From assembly GCA_019322455.1 (NCBI GenBank), contig JAHWIT010000006.1:1-19489 (forward strand): DNA of 19,489 nucleotides, in the 5' to 3' direction. This document shows positions 1-7,564 of this stretch, piece after piece. Every line of letters starts with the position of its first letter. Positions within the stretch are counted from its first letter, which is position 1. This stretch comes from Candidatus Woesearchaeota archaeon. GTDB taxonomy: Archaea; Nanobdellota; Nanobdellia; Woesearchaeales; WJKL01. The notes below the pieces were generated by a model. It was given only the letters and a program-made list of their open reading frames with translations. It ran no database searches and was not told where the DNA came from. A program made the position numbers and the translations under genes.

Positions 1-202
1 CATTTATTGTTACATTAAATGTATTTAGATTTATTCTTGATTCTTTTATTGACACATCATAGCTTTTACCTTCTAGAACATAAACATTTTCTGTATCAAA
101 TAATCTAAATCTTTCATAAGAATCGCATTCTGAAACACCGCAAACAAATGATGCTAAAAGTATTAGTATTAATACACATCCAAAAATAAATTTAGTTTTC
201 AT
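1..202 (-). CDS. Secreted or membrane-bound protein, N-terminal fragment
   Basis: An open frame starts with ATG at 202 and runs off the left edge of the window; 67 residues are visible. The start MKTKFIFG is followed by a hydrophobic stretch (about residues 5-22, CVLILILLASFV) ending in CGVSE, which looks like a signal peptide. The rest (CDSYERFRLFD, then VYVLEGKSYDVSIKES) has the polar, beta-rich look of an extracellular domain with two cysteines. A TATA-like TTTAAATAAAAT at about 222-233 lies 20-30 nt upstream and overlaps the end of the primase gene, so the gene probably has its own near-leaderless promoter. The family is not recognisable from this fragment. The short length visible limits confidence. 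Confidence 0.6.
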   Translation of the reverse strand, partial: MKTKFIFGCVLILILLASFVCGVSECDSYERFRLFDTENVYVLEGKSYDVSIKESRINLNTFNVTIN

Positions 203-228
203 TTCTATTCTATAGATGGAAATTTTAT

Positions 229-1548
229 TTAAACCTTTTTCTTTTTATCCTCTTTATTCAAATAATATGTCTTTCTTCTTGCATAATTAACAGGATTCTT
301 AATTCTGCTGCATAAACTATCTGGCTTGCAAACTCCAAAATCCTTATAATACATCTGATTCTGGCAGTTAGGAGGCAATATCTTCTTTTTCTGTTGTTTA
401 TGATATCTTATCTGCCCAACCAAAAGAACCTCTCTAAGAGGTTCTTCATTCTTCTTATTCCATTTTTTAAGTATTTCCTCTATCTTATCATAACCCCATC
501 CAACACTAACTAAAAAATTTGTAAGAATAAACAAGCTTCTTTTCTTTCCATCTGTTATGCCTTTTAATATATTATGTATACATGGAGGAAAAAACTGTTC
601 AGGAATAGCTTCAGTAGGAATATCAACCTCTTTTACCTCTTTCTTCTGAAATTCCAACCTGCTTTCTCTATTAACTCTTTCAGCAATTGCTCTGTCAAAT
701 AACTCTTTTGCCTGATTTTTCCTTACATTTCCTCTGTCTAAAAATCTTAATCTAGGATTAATAACAACCTTTTCAGGCATTGCCATTTCTTTTTCAAATT
801 CCATAATCTTGTCAGGATCTACAGGTATAGAAGCCAATCCACTTTTTTCATGCAATGAATAAGGCATTCTATACAAATGCCTTGAAGAAATCAATATTGT
901 ATCAATATCAATCATCTTTTCTGCATCTAATCTTTTACCATTAACAATATCTTTAACCTCTTTTTTCAAATTCCTTGCAATCTTATTTATATCTCCTTTT
1001 TCAATTTCCCAAATCTTCTTCAAAAAAACATTCTTTATCATATGTTTCAAATACATTGCAATCTCTCTAATATCTTCTGGAAATCTTTTGCTTACATTCT
1101 CTCCTGCTATACTTTTAGGAAAAGCCTCAAACGGCACACCAATATGAAATCCTTTATTTCCAGAAAATTTGCATGAAACAGCTTCGATATTATGGTGCTT
1201 CAAAGCCTTCACAATCAAATCAGCAATTAATTTGCTGTATTCCCAATGATGACAATCAATATCAATTACTAGATCCCATCCAATCCTTAATGCTTCCATC
1301 TCTTGCTTCTTTAGCAAAGGATCTAATTGTAAAGCATTGCTCCATAATTCCTCAGAAGCATGAAAAGAAGTTATTCCTTGTTTTGCTAATTCAAGCACAT
1401 CCCCAGGATACTTCAAAACATCAGGCCTCTTTGCATATCCTTCTCCTTGATAACTTCCAACAACCTCCTTATTCTTACTATGTAGAATCATCTCTTCCTG
1501 AATATCCTTTCTCTTATAATGCAATAATATAGTGCTTTTAGATAACAT
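229..1548 (-). CDS. priS: DNA primase, PriS catalytic domain fused to PriL-type Fe-S domain
   Basis: Archaeo-eukaryotic primase that makes the short primers for DNA replication. The N-terminal part is PriS-like: the metal-binding pair D96-x-D98 in VIDID, SGNKGFHI at 129-136 for nucleotide binding, and an RxPYSLHEKSGL segment near 227-238 with nearby acidic DID at 214-216. The C-terminal part (about 318-425) resembles the PriL iron-sulfur domain: FPPCI, then four cysteines at C323, C395, C407 and C413, ending CSRIKNPVNYAR. In most archaea these are two subunits; a fused, shortened primase is known from Nanoarchaeum and other DPANN. The frame opens with TTG at 1566, but the ATG at 1548 is preferred because a TATA-like TTTTATAG lies about 30 nt upstream. 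Divergent from htpX. The identification is firm; the start is less so. Confidence 0.93.
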   Translation of the reverse strand: MLSKSTILLHYKRKDIQEEMILHSKNKEVVGSYQGEGYAKRPDVLKYPGDVLELAKQGITSFHASEELWSNALQLDPLLKKQEMEALRIGWDLVIDIDCHHWEYSKLIADLIVKALKHHNIEAVSCKFSGNKGFHIGVPFEAFPKSIAGENVSKRFPEDIREIAMYLKHMIKNVFLKKIWEIEKGDINKIARNLKKEVKDIVNGKRLDAEKMIDIDTILISSRHLYRMPYSLHEKSGLASIPVDPDKIMEFEKEMAMPEKVVINPRLRFLDRGNVRKNQAKELFDRAIAERVNRESRLEFQKKEVKEVDIPTEAIPEQFFPPCIHNILKGITDGKKRSLFILTNFLVSVGWGYDKIEEILKKWNKKNEEPLREVLLVGQIRYHKQQKKKILPPNCQNQMYYKDFGVCKPDSLCSRIKNPVNYARRKTYYLNKEDKKKKV

Positions 1549-1575
1549 TGTCCCCCAAACATCCAATATTACATT

Positions 1576-1618
1576 ACTATAAAATTTTTTTGTTAATCTT
1601 CAGTAACTTTTTTATATT
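1576..1618. promoter_or_regulatory. Divergent promoter pair for primase and htpX
   Basis: The 91-nt gap between the two diverging genes holds a TATA-like TTTTATAG on the minus strand (1583-1576), about 30 nt before the primase ATG, and TTTATATT on the plus strand (1611-1618), about 22-29 nt before the htpX ATG. The spacing predicts leaderless or nearly leaderless transcripts, which are common in archaea. No clear BRE or operator repeat is seen. Confidence 0.55.
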
Positions 1619-1639
1619 ACTAATTAATATACTCAAATT

Positions 1640-2494
1640 ATGATAAAAAACCAAATCAAAACAGTTATCTTATTAGGAGTATTAACAGGATTGCTTCTAG
1701 GCGCAGGTCAATTATTAGGAGGAAGACAAGGATTATTTATTGGTTTATTCTTTGCTTTAGCAATGAACTTTGGTTCTTATTGGTTTTCAGACAAAATTGT
1801 TTTAGCAATGTACAGAGCAAAAGAAATAAAACATTCAGATAATCCAGAATTATACAAAACAGTAAAAGAAATATCACAATTAGCAAACTTACCAATGCCT
1901 AAAGTCTACATAGTTCCAACAAATATTTTAAATGCATTTGCTACAGGCAGAAATAAAAATCATGCAGCAGTTGCAGTGACTCATGGAATTTTAGATAAAT
2001 TAAGCAAAGATGAATTAAAAGGGGTTATAGCACATGAGATGGCACACATCAAGAATAGAGACACTTTAATACAGGCAATTTCTGCAACCATCGCAGGAGT
2101 TATTTCTTATTTAGCCTTTTTTGCAAGATTTGCAGCAATATTTGGTGGTGGAAGAGATAGAGATAGAGGTAGTGCTTTTGAGTTGTTGGCTTTAGCAATC
2201 TTAACTCCTATAATAGCTACATTAATTCAGCTAGCTATATCCAGATCAAGAGAGTATCTTGCAGACGAAATTGGAGCAAAGACTATTCATAATCCTAATG
2301 TATTAGCAGATGCACTAGAAAAACTAGAAGAAAGTAAAAAACATTATTCAATGAGGCCAACAAGTACAACTCAAGCAACGTCCCACTTATTTATTATTAA
2401 TCCTTTTAGGAAGACCAATGGATTAATAAACCTCTTTTCTACTCATCCTTCTCTTCATGAACGTGTAAAAAGATTAAGAAATATGACCATTTAG
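1640..2494 (+). CDS. htpX: HtpX-like membrane zinc metalloprotease (M48B)
   Basis: Membrane-bound zinc endopeptidase of the M48 family, whose HtpX members degrade damaged membrane proteins. The zinc motif HEMAH (H132, E133, H136) lies in GVIAHEMAHIKNRDT, and the third ligand is E205 in SREYLADE. Hydrophobic segments at about residues 8-22, 31-48, 145-165 and 183-200 give the usual helix pairs flanking the catalytic motif. The C-terminal region ends with STHPSLHERVKRL, a typical M48 motif. At 284 residues the length is normal for HtpX. The ATG follows a TATA-like box by about 25 nt. It stands alone and is divergent from the primase gene. Every hallmark residue is present, so it should be active. 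Confidence 0.95.
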   Translation: MIKNQIKTVILLGVLTGLLLGAGQLLGGRQGLFIGLFFALAMNFGSYWFSDKIVLAMYRAKEIKHSDNPELYKTVKEISQLANLPMPKVYIVPTNILNAFATGRNKNHAAVAVTHGILDKLSKDELKGVIAHEMAHIKNRDTLIQAISATIAGVISYLAFFARFAAIFGGGRDRDRGSAFELLALAILTPIIATLIQLAISRSREYLADEIGAKTIHNPNVLADALEKLEESKKHYSMRPTSTTQATSHLFIINPFRKTNGLINLFSTHPSLHERVKRLRNMTI

Positions 2495-2518
2495 CACTGG
2501 ACATGCGTCGGGAGAAAG

Positions 2519-2565
2519 TATTTAAAGAATAAAATCTTATTAGTTCTTGCATATAATTTGGTGAT
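2519..2565 (+). promoter_or_regulatory. Promoter and ribosome binding site of the LAGLIDADG/RAM unit
   Basis: TATTTAAAG at 2519-2527 is a TATA-like box. GGTGAT at 2560-2565 is a Shine-Dalgarno match six bases before the ATG at 2572. The two together suggest a transcript with a short leader serving the following two genes. Confidence 0.5.
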
Positions 2566-2571
2566 TTTAAA

Positions 2572-3741
2572 ATGAAATCAAAAAATCAAGAAACTAAATC
2601 AAGAGAATTTCATATAGATGCATTTCCCTCAGATAGGATTTTTGTTTATTTAAGGGAGGATTTTCATAAAAAAATATTTTCAAGAATAAAGAAATATAAA
2701 TTTAAAGAATTTAACAATCAATTTTTTAGCAACAGATTAAATTGGTCTACTTTTAAACAATGGAAAAGAAGAAAAACAGATTTAAATTTTAGAATTAAAA
2801 TCCACTTTATTCCTTTATGGTTTATTATTAAATTATCAAAAATATTTCCTGAATTTTCTATTGCAAAATTTGAAAAAAATATTATTTCTATAAAAGGACC
2901 AAGTTCCTCTTCTATAATTCAAAATCCTGCCCTTCCTTTAAAAGAAGATGAAAGATTGATAAAAATAGTTGCACATTTTCTAGGGGATGGTTCAGTTGGT
3001 GGAGGTTTTGGTAGTCTTTTACCAAAAGGAAAAACTCATTCAGAATATAGAAATTTTTCTCTTGAATTATTAGATTCTTTTGAAAGGGATTTATCTATAT
3101 TTGGAGAAGTTCCAACAACTAAAAATTACCAAAGCGGCTATTTGATAATACCAAATTTAATTGGATATGTTTTATCTCATATTTATAATATAAAATTTGA
3201 TACCTTTAATTCAAGAGTTCCTAAAAGACTCTTTGAACTTCCTAAAGAATTAGTTGCTTCTTTTTTAAGAGCTTTTGCTGATGATGAAGGCCATGTTTAT
3301 GATAGCAATATCGATTATTATTCAACTAATAGAGAATTACTTCAGGATATCTTGTTTTTGATGAATAAAAATTTTACAGAAATTAAAACATCTAAAATCA
3401 AAGCTAATTTTAAAGCGGGTAAGAACATCAAATATTCATTTACAATCTATCATTCATCTCAAAAAACATTTCTTAACTTAATAGGATTTGATCATAATCA
3501 AAAAAGAAAAGATTTAATTTTTAATCTAACTAGAAGAAAAAATAAATCTAATAGAAATCCAAAACAAAAAATATTAAAACTGTTAGAGAATAATAATTTC
3601 ACAGCTAAACAGATTTCAAGATTATTAAATATTAGACATTCGACAGCATCTGACTATTTAAGAGAACTGAGAGATTTAGGAAAAGTTAAACTACTTAAAA
3701 AAGAAAATTGGTCTAATATTTGGACGATTAATAAGAGGTGA
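2572..3741 (+). CDS. Stand-alone LAGLIDADG-fold protein with C-terminal winged helix
   Basis: Two LAGLIDADG motifs are visible: IVAHFLGDGS (residues 132-141, acidic D139) and LVASFLRAFADDEG (227-240, acidic D238/E239). One chain therefore carries both halves of a homing-endonuclease-type DNA-binding core, and the acidic residues are kept. Residues 332-388 form a winged helix-turn-helix (ILKLLENNNFTAKQISRLL, then STASDYLRELRDLG). The first 110 residues include WSTFKQWKRRKT followed by IPLWFIIKLS, which may be another helix-turn-helix. It is not an intein: it has its own start and stop, no splice-junction residues, and sits between unrelated genes. It could be a free homing endonuclease or a domesticated regulator, as proposed for bacterial WhiA. 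Its stop codon overlaps the ribosome binding site of the next gene, so the two are co-translated. Confidence 0.8.
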   Translation: MKSKNQETKSREFHIDAFPSDRIFVYLREDFHKKIFSRIKKYKFKEFNNQFFSNRLNWSTFKQWKRRKTDLNFRIKIHFIPLWFIIKLSKIFPEFSIAKFEKNIISIKGPSSSSIIQNPALPLKEDERLIKIVAHFLGDGSVGGGFGSLLPKGKTHSEYRNFSLELLDSFERDLSIFGEVPTTKNYQSGYLIIPNLIGYVLSHIYNIKFDTFNSRVPKRLFELPKELVASFLRAFADDEGHVYDSNIDYYSTNRELLQDILFLMNKNFTEIKTSKIKANFKAGKNIKYSFTIYHSSQKTFLNLIGFDHNQKRKDLIFNLTRRKNKSNRNPKQKILKLLENNNFTAKQISRLLNIRHSTASDYLRELRDLGKVKLLKKENWSNIWTINKR

Positions 3742-3745
3742 TAAA

Positions 3746-3994
3746 ATGCCAAAAGCTTTAGCATATATGTTAATCATAACAAAATATGGAAAAAAGAAAA
3801 CAGTTTCAAATAAACTATTAAAATTCAAAGAAATAGAAGACATCCATGAAGTTTATGGAGAATATGATATAGTAATCAAACTAAGTGCTCCTGATATGAG
3901 AAAACTAGAAGATTTCATTCAAAACAACATCAGAACAATAAAAGATATACAAGGAACACAAACATTAGTTGTTAGTGATATACCAAGCAAATAA
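3746..3994 (+). CDS. Stand-alone Lrp/AsnC-type RAM ligand-binding domain
   Basis: This 82-residue protein matches the effector-binding (RAM) half of Lrp/AsnC regulators: YMLIITKYGKKKTV, then IEDIHEVYGEYDIVIKL, then IRTIKDIQGTQTLVV, the usual beta-alpha-beta-beta-alpha-beta order. It has no DNA-binding helix-turn-helix. Such stand-alone domains are common in archaea and form dimers or octamers that can bind amino acids, but the ligand here cannot be inferred. GAGGTGAT at 3735-3742 is a strong ribosome binding site lying across the stop codon of the upstream LAGLIDADG/winged-helix gene, so translation is probably coupled. A functional pairing of this sensor with that DNA-binding protein is conceivable but is only inferred from position. 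The stop lies one base from the stop of hef on the other strand. Confidence 0.87.
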   Translation: MPKALAYMLIITKYGKKKTVSNKLLKFKEIEDIHEVYGEYDIVIKLSAPDMRKLEDFIQNNIRTIKDIQGTQTLVVSDIPSK

Positions 3995-3995
3995 A

Positions 3996-6200
3996 TCACT
4001 CTAAATACTCATTATCCAAAACATCTCTTATTTTCTTGGCTTTTATTTCTCCTATTTTACCAACCTTCTTCAATCTTTCTTCTTTTGCATTAACTATCTT
4101 CTTAACTGTCTTAAATCTTTTCAACAATTCCTTTGCAAGAGTCCCACCAACATTTGGTAATGCACTAACAATATACTCTTGCTGCTCTTTTAATGTCAAT
4201 GGTTTTTTGTCCGCATGCATTAAAAAATCCTTTCCAGTCTCATCCTGCTCTCTTTTAGCAATTGCTAATAACAAAGCAGCTGATTCTTTCGAATTTTTTG
4301 TAAACAAAAGAGGAATACCATAACTTACAGCAATTGTAGCCAACATTCCTCTAATAGCATTTGGATGAATATTCCTCACAGAAAACAAATCTTGTTCTCC
4401 TTCAATCAAAACAAGAGGCCTTTCAAAATTATTCTTAATTTGTTTTATCTGATCCAATAACCTTCCATCAATAATTGAAGTTGCAAAATCCTCAACAGTC
4501 TTAAATTCAATTCCACACCTGGAACTCAAAACATAATCAGCAGTATCTAATTGCTCAAGCTTAAGCTCAACATTCAAATCAACTAATTCCTTTATTACTC
4601 CTGAACCTTTTTCTCTATGATCAGCAAATATCTTAACCTTCTCAGAATCAGGAACAAATCTTTCAAGATTTCTCTGGCTATTATCATTCAATATTAATTT
4701 TGACTTCAAACTAAACAAATTTCTGTACATTCTCTTTTCTTTATGATGTGCACTCCACCTATAACCTTCGTCTCTTGTATCTTCTGTCATTAAAATAATC
4801 ACTCTTCCTTTCTCCTGCCTTCCAGTCCTTCCTTTTCTTTGAATATGCCTTATTGCAGAAGGTATTGGTTCATAAAAAACCACTAAATCAACCTTAGGAA
4901 TATCTAAACCTTCTTCTCCAACAGAAGTTGCAACCAACACATTAAATGAATTATTTCTAAATTCATCAAGCATCTCTTTTTGTTCTTTTTGACTTAATCC
5001 TGATTCTCCTTTTTTCTGCTGTCCTACAAACAATTTTGCAGAAACATTCTCTAACTTATTCAATTCCTCAACAATGTTCTTTGCATTATCTCTATATTGA
5101 TTAAAAATAATTATCTTAACATCATCTTTTACTTCTCTTTCAATTAACTTTTGCAGTTCAATCAATTTAGGATGTTGAAATCCTTTTTCAAACATTTGTT
5201 GCGTTTTTATTAAGGCAGATTTAAAATTTATATCAGCAACAACATTCCTTATTGCTTTTGTTTTTGAACTATACCCTTCTTTTTCTAACTTACTAAGATA
5301 CCCATACAAAGCATTAACACCTTGTGTTTCCAATAACTCAAGCCCATGCTGAACCTTCATTATCTCAGCTAATACACTAATAGCATTCCACAAAACAAAG
5401 TTTTTTTCACCAGAAGCAACTCTCCCTCTTAATTGAGCCTGTAATGCCAATAAATCAGTTTTATTAACAAAACTTATATCCTTTCTTTGTAAAATCCCCC
5501 ATTTCTTCAACTTACTAACTCTATCATGGACAAATACCTTCAAAAATCCTTGGATCTCTTTAAACATTGGATTAAGCTTTACCTTTATCCATTCAACTTT
5601 TATATCCTTTATATAAGGTTTAACATCAGGATCTTGATCAGTTCTTACCTCTACCTTTTCAATAAACAGATTCTTAATAACCTCTTGAATCTTTTCTAAA
5701 TCAGAACCAGGAGAAGCAGTCAATCCTAATATTCTAGCATACTTTGCCTTTTTGTAATACTGCCTTGCAACAAAAACATAAGCATAATCTCCAACAGCTC
5801 TATGTGCTTCATCAAAAACAAGCAAAGAAACATCTGATAAATCAATCCTTCCTGTTATAATATCATTCTCTAATCCTTGAGGTGTAGAAAAAACAATCTT
5901 AGATTTCTTCCATAATTCAGCTCTTTTATCTGGCTTAACAAATCCAGTAAAAACACTAAATTCCTCAGAAGAAATATCTAAATATTTCTTAAAAGTTTCA
6001 ATATGCTGCTCAACCAATGGCCTAGTTGGAGCTAAAATCAAAACCTTAGAATTAGGATACTGCTTAAACCTCTGTACAGCCAGCATCATTGATATTGCTG
6101 TTTTTCCCATTCCAGTTGGCAAAACAACTAAAGCATTGTTATTAACAGCAGTAGATAAAATCGTTTCCTGATATAATCTTGGTTTAAAGTCTTTCAGCAT
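3996..6200 (-). CDS. hef: Hef-type SF2 helicase with XPF-family nuclease
   Basis: Archaeal Hef acts on stalled and branched replication forks, combining a DEAH helicase with an XPF/Mus81-type nuclease. Helicase motifs: PTGMGKT (28-34), DEAH (130-133), TAS (161-163), VATSVGEEGLDIP near 423-435 and QRKGRTGR (454-461). Nuclease part: ADHRE (526-530), ADYVLSS (554-560), EFK (565-567) with D571, and IIDGRL. Two helix-hairpin-helix motifs follow (about 680-731: LPNVGGTLAKELL, then VGKIGEIKAKKI). The family nuclease signature is ERKxxxD; here the R is F, although the E-x-K core remains. The frame extends upstream to 6242, but the ATG at 6200 (MLKDFKPRLYQE) fits the family start and has TATTTAAATA 21-30 nt upstream. 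At 734 residues it is full length. Confidence 0.95.
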   Translation of the reverse strand: MLKDFKPRLYQETILSTAVNNNALVVLPTGMGKTAISMMLAVQRFKQYPNSKVLILAPTRPLVEQHIETFKKYLDISSEEFSVFTGFVKPDKRAELWKKSKIVFSTPQGLENDIITGRIDLSDVSLLVFDEAHRAVGDYAYVFVARQYYKKAKYARILGLTASPGSDLEKIQEVIKNLFIEKVEVRTDQDPDVKPYIKDIKVEWIKVKLNPMFKEIQGFLKVFVHDRVSKLKKWGILQRKDISFVNKTDLLALQAQLRGRVASGEKNFVLWNAISVLAEIMKVQHGLELLETQGVNALYGYLSKLEKEGYSSKTKAIRNVVADINFKSALIKTQQMFEKGFQHPKLIELQKLIEREVKDDVKIIIFNQYRDNAKNIVEELNKLENVSAKLFVGQQKKGESGLSQKEQKEMLDEFRNNSFNVLVATSVGEEGLDIPKVDLVVFYEPIPSAIRHIQRKGRTGRQEKGRVIILMTEDTRDEGYRWSAHHKEKRMYRNLFSLKSKLILNDNSQRNLERFVPDSEKVKIFADHREKGSGVIKELVDLNVELKLEQLDTADYVLSSRCGIEFKTVEDFATSIIDGRLLDQIKQIKNNFERPLVLIEGEQDLFSVRNIHPNAIRGMLATIAVSYGIPLLFTKNSKESAALLLAIAKREQDETGKDFLMHADKKPLTLKEQQEYIVSALPNVGGTLAKELLKRFKTVKKIVNAKEERLKKVGKIGEIKAKKIRDVLDNEYLE

Positions 6201-6220
6201 TATTAAAAATAAAGAAATTT

Positions 6221-6230
6221 TATTTAAATA
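6221..6230 (-). promoter_or_regulatory. TATA box of hef
   Basis: TATTTAAATA lies 21-30 nt upstream of the internal ATG at 6200. It favours that start over the upstream one at 6242, because the longer frame would contain the box itself. Confidence 0.6.
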
Positions 6231-6275
6231 GTTTGTGGCCAAATGTCCAGTGGTCTTGCTACTTCCAGTCCAGTA

Positions 6276-6443
6276 CTAACCAATCTTTTTGCTCACATTA
6301 ACCTTTGTCTCTTTTATCACATCATTTAACATTTCTTTTATATTTTCCATTTCAGTTTTTAATTTTGTTATTTCTTCTATAAACATATCTCTAAATGATT
6401 CAAATTCTGCAATAAACTGACCAAATTCTTCTTTTGTAACCAT
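6276..6443 (-). CDS. Small helical (coiled-coil) protein, 55 residues
   Basis: ATG at 6443 opens a 55-codon frame ending TAG at 6276-6278. The product (MVTKEEFGQFIAEF..., then FIEEITKLKTEMENIKEML) is one long charged amphipathic helix with a heptad-like spacing of I/L/M, so it probably forms a coiled coil. A G-rich GTGGGGGC lies just upstream of the ATG; the same kind of G-run precedes PCNA and another small gene here and probably serves as a ribosome binding site. The stop of the upstream membrane protein gene is 21 nt away, so this is likely the last gene of the S2P-like/membrane protein cluster. The function is unknown. Short length keeps confidence moderate. Confidence 0.6.
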   Translation of the reverse strand: MVTKEEFGQFIAEFESFRDMFIEEITKLKTEMENIKEMLNDVIKETKVNVSKKIG

Positions 6444-6464
6444 TCTGCCCCCACAAAAACAAAA

Positions 6465-6800
6465 TCAAACTTTAATATATCCTTTCTTATGAATATAATA
6501 ACCAATTATTGCTCCAATTATAAAAAGTATAGCAATTATCTTTGCATATACTCTATCTGAAGGATATGCTCCTAACATATATCCAAAAAGGAATCCTGCA
6601 ATTATAAGGAAAAATGGAAATAATGGTTGTTTGCCCTTTTTCTTATAAATCCATCTTCCTGAAAGAAGACCAGTTAAAAATATAACCAAATAACTTATCC
6701 AAGGATTAGGCACAGCTATTGAAACAAAAAAACCAATAAGTAATAATAAAACAAAAAAAACCTCTGCCCAACTTTTCCACATAATTATATCTATTCCCAT
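6465..6800 (-). CDS. Small four-helix membrane protein
   Basis: A 111-residue hydrophobic protein with four probable membrane helices at about residues 14-30 (VFFVLLLLIGFFV), 34-49, 61-78 and 86-103. A basic turn KKKGK (53-57) separates helices 2 and 3, and the tail KKGYIKV is basic. The frame opens with TTG at 6821 inside the upstream gene. The ATG at 6800, one base after the TAA of the S2P-like gene, is the better start and implies translational coupling. I do not recognise the family. The tight coupling suggests that the two membrane proteins work together, which is inference only. Confidence 0.75.
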   Translation of the reverse strand: MGIDIIMWKSWAEVFFVLLLLIGFFVSIAVPNPWISYLVIFLTGLLSGRWIYKKKGKQPLFPFFLIIAGFLFGYMLGAYPSDRVYAKIIAILFIIGAIIGYYIHKKGYIKV

Positions 6801-6801
6801 C

Positions 6802-7527
6802 TTACCAAGCAACCCTCTCAAATTTAATATAATATATCAACCATAATATAGCTCCAATTATTATTGCCCACACCCACGAATATATTTGAAGACCAAGAAC
6901 CAATACTACATAAGTAACTATTACTCCTAAAAGAAAAGCATATGTTGATCTAGAAGCAAAAAACATATAATGGCCGTCTAATGGAGGTATTGGAAGCATC
7001 TGGCAGGCAGCCAATACTAAATTAAATATAAATATTTTGTCAAACAAACCAAAGCCAGAATTAAGAATATAAAGATTAATATTCTTAAAAATTGTACCAA
7101 AAACAATTGATGCTATTGGTCCAGAAAAAGCAATTATAGCCATTGGCCAATAATTCATACCATATCTAAACTTCCCTAGTCTATGCCTGGCTAGCATTGA
7201 AAAAACAAGGCCCCCTGGAAACACAATCCACCAAACACTTCCTTTTGTAATAAAAGTAATAGTTAATCCAATTAATAATCCCATCCACCATACCTTAAAT
7301 TCAACTCCAAAACCATCATGCAATCCAGCAATCTTCTGCACAGCTATATGAAATAAAAGACTCACAAGAACTATTAATACTCCTGCAAAAAAATCACCAA
7401 TAGAAGCATTCTGCCATTCTCTTAGAGCAAACACAAAACCAAGAATCAACGAAGCAGCGCCAATAGATATAAGTTCATCTTTAGTAAATGTAAAATATCT
7501 TCTAATCTTATCAATTAAATTGTACAT
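6802..7527 (-). CDS. S2P-like (M50 family) membrane protein with degenerate HExxH
   Basis: Site-2-protease fold without a normal zinc motif. In M50 proteases the second core helix carries HExxH; here the equivalent segment reads LLFHIAVQKIAGLHDGF (residues 57-73), so H60 is kept but the glutamate is I61 and the second histidine is Q64. The later hallmarks are kept: SGPIASIV (135-142) and an N169...PIPPLDG segment (D184) that normally supplies the third zinc ligand. About six membrane helices are evident. At 241 residues the length suits archaeal S2P-like proteins. It may be a catalytically dead relative with a binding role, or use other residues. Its TATA box (TTTATAAA, 7551-7558) sits between the start and a MITE-like insertion. 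The small membrane protein gene follows after one base. Confidence 0.8.
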   Translation of the reverse strand: MYNLIDKIRRYFTFTKDELISIGAASLILGFVFALREWQNASIGDFFAGVLIVLVSLLFHIAVQKIAGLHDGFGVEFKVWWMGLLIGLTITFITKGSVWWIVFPGGLVFSMLARHRLGKFRYGMNYWPMAIIAFSGPIASIVFGTIFKNINLYILNSGFGLFDKIFIFNLVLAACQMLPIPPLDGHYMFFASRSTYAFLLGVIVTYVVLVLGLQIYSWVWAIIIGAILWLIYYIKFERVAW

Positions 7528-7550
7528 AAGCAGTAAAATTAATTTTTATG

Positions 7551-7558
7551 TTTATAAA
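7551..7558 (-). promoter_or_regulatory. TATA box of the S2P-like gene
   Basis: TTTATAAA lies 24-31 nt upstream of the ATG at 7527 and just outside the MITE-like element at 7574-7699. The insertion therefore left this core promoter intact, although it placed new DNA directly upstream. Confidence 0.5.
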
Positions 7559-7564
7559 ATTTTC

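Noticed and set aside
1173..1532. Open frames antisense to real genes, such as 1173-1532, 4036-4323, 9157-9384, 11924-12196, 13752-14144 and 19142-19324.
   Set aside because: Each lies inside a well-supported gene on the other strand and has composition typical of shadow frames with no recognisable domain.
2572..3741. LAGLIDADG protein as an intein or intron-encoded segment of a split host gene.
   Set aside because: It has its own promoter, start and stop, lacks splice-junction residues, and the neighbours htpX and the RAM gene are each complete.
6201..6242. Fourteen-residue N-terminal extension of Hef starting at 6242.
   Set aside because: It contains the TATA box of the gene, and the family begins at the internal MLKDFKPRLYQ.
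2495..6278. Inverted copies of CACTGGACAT (2495-2504 and 6243-6252) and TAGYACTGGAC just after the stops of htpX and the 55-residue gene.
   Set aside because: Ten-base inverted matches are expected many times by chance in a window this size. No longer homology or duplication supports a mobile unit, though the position after stop codons was noted.
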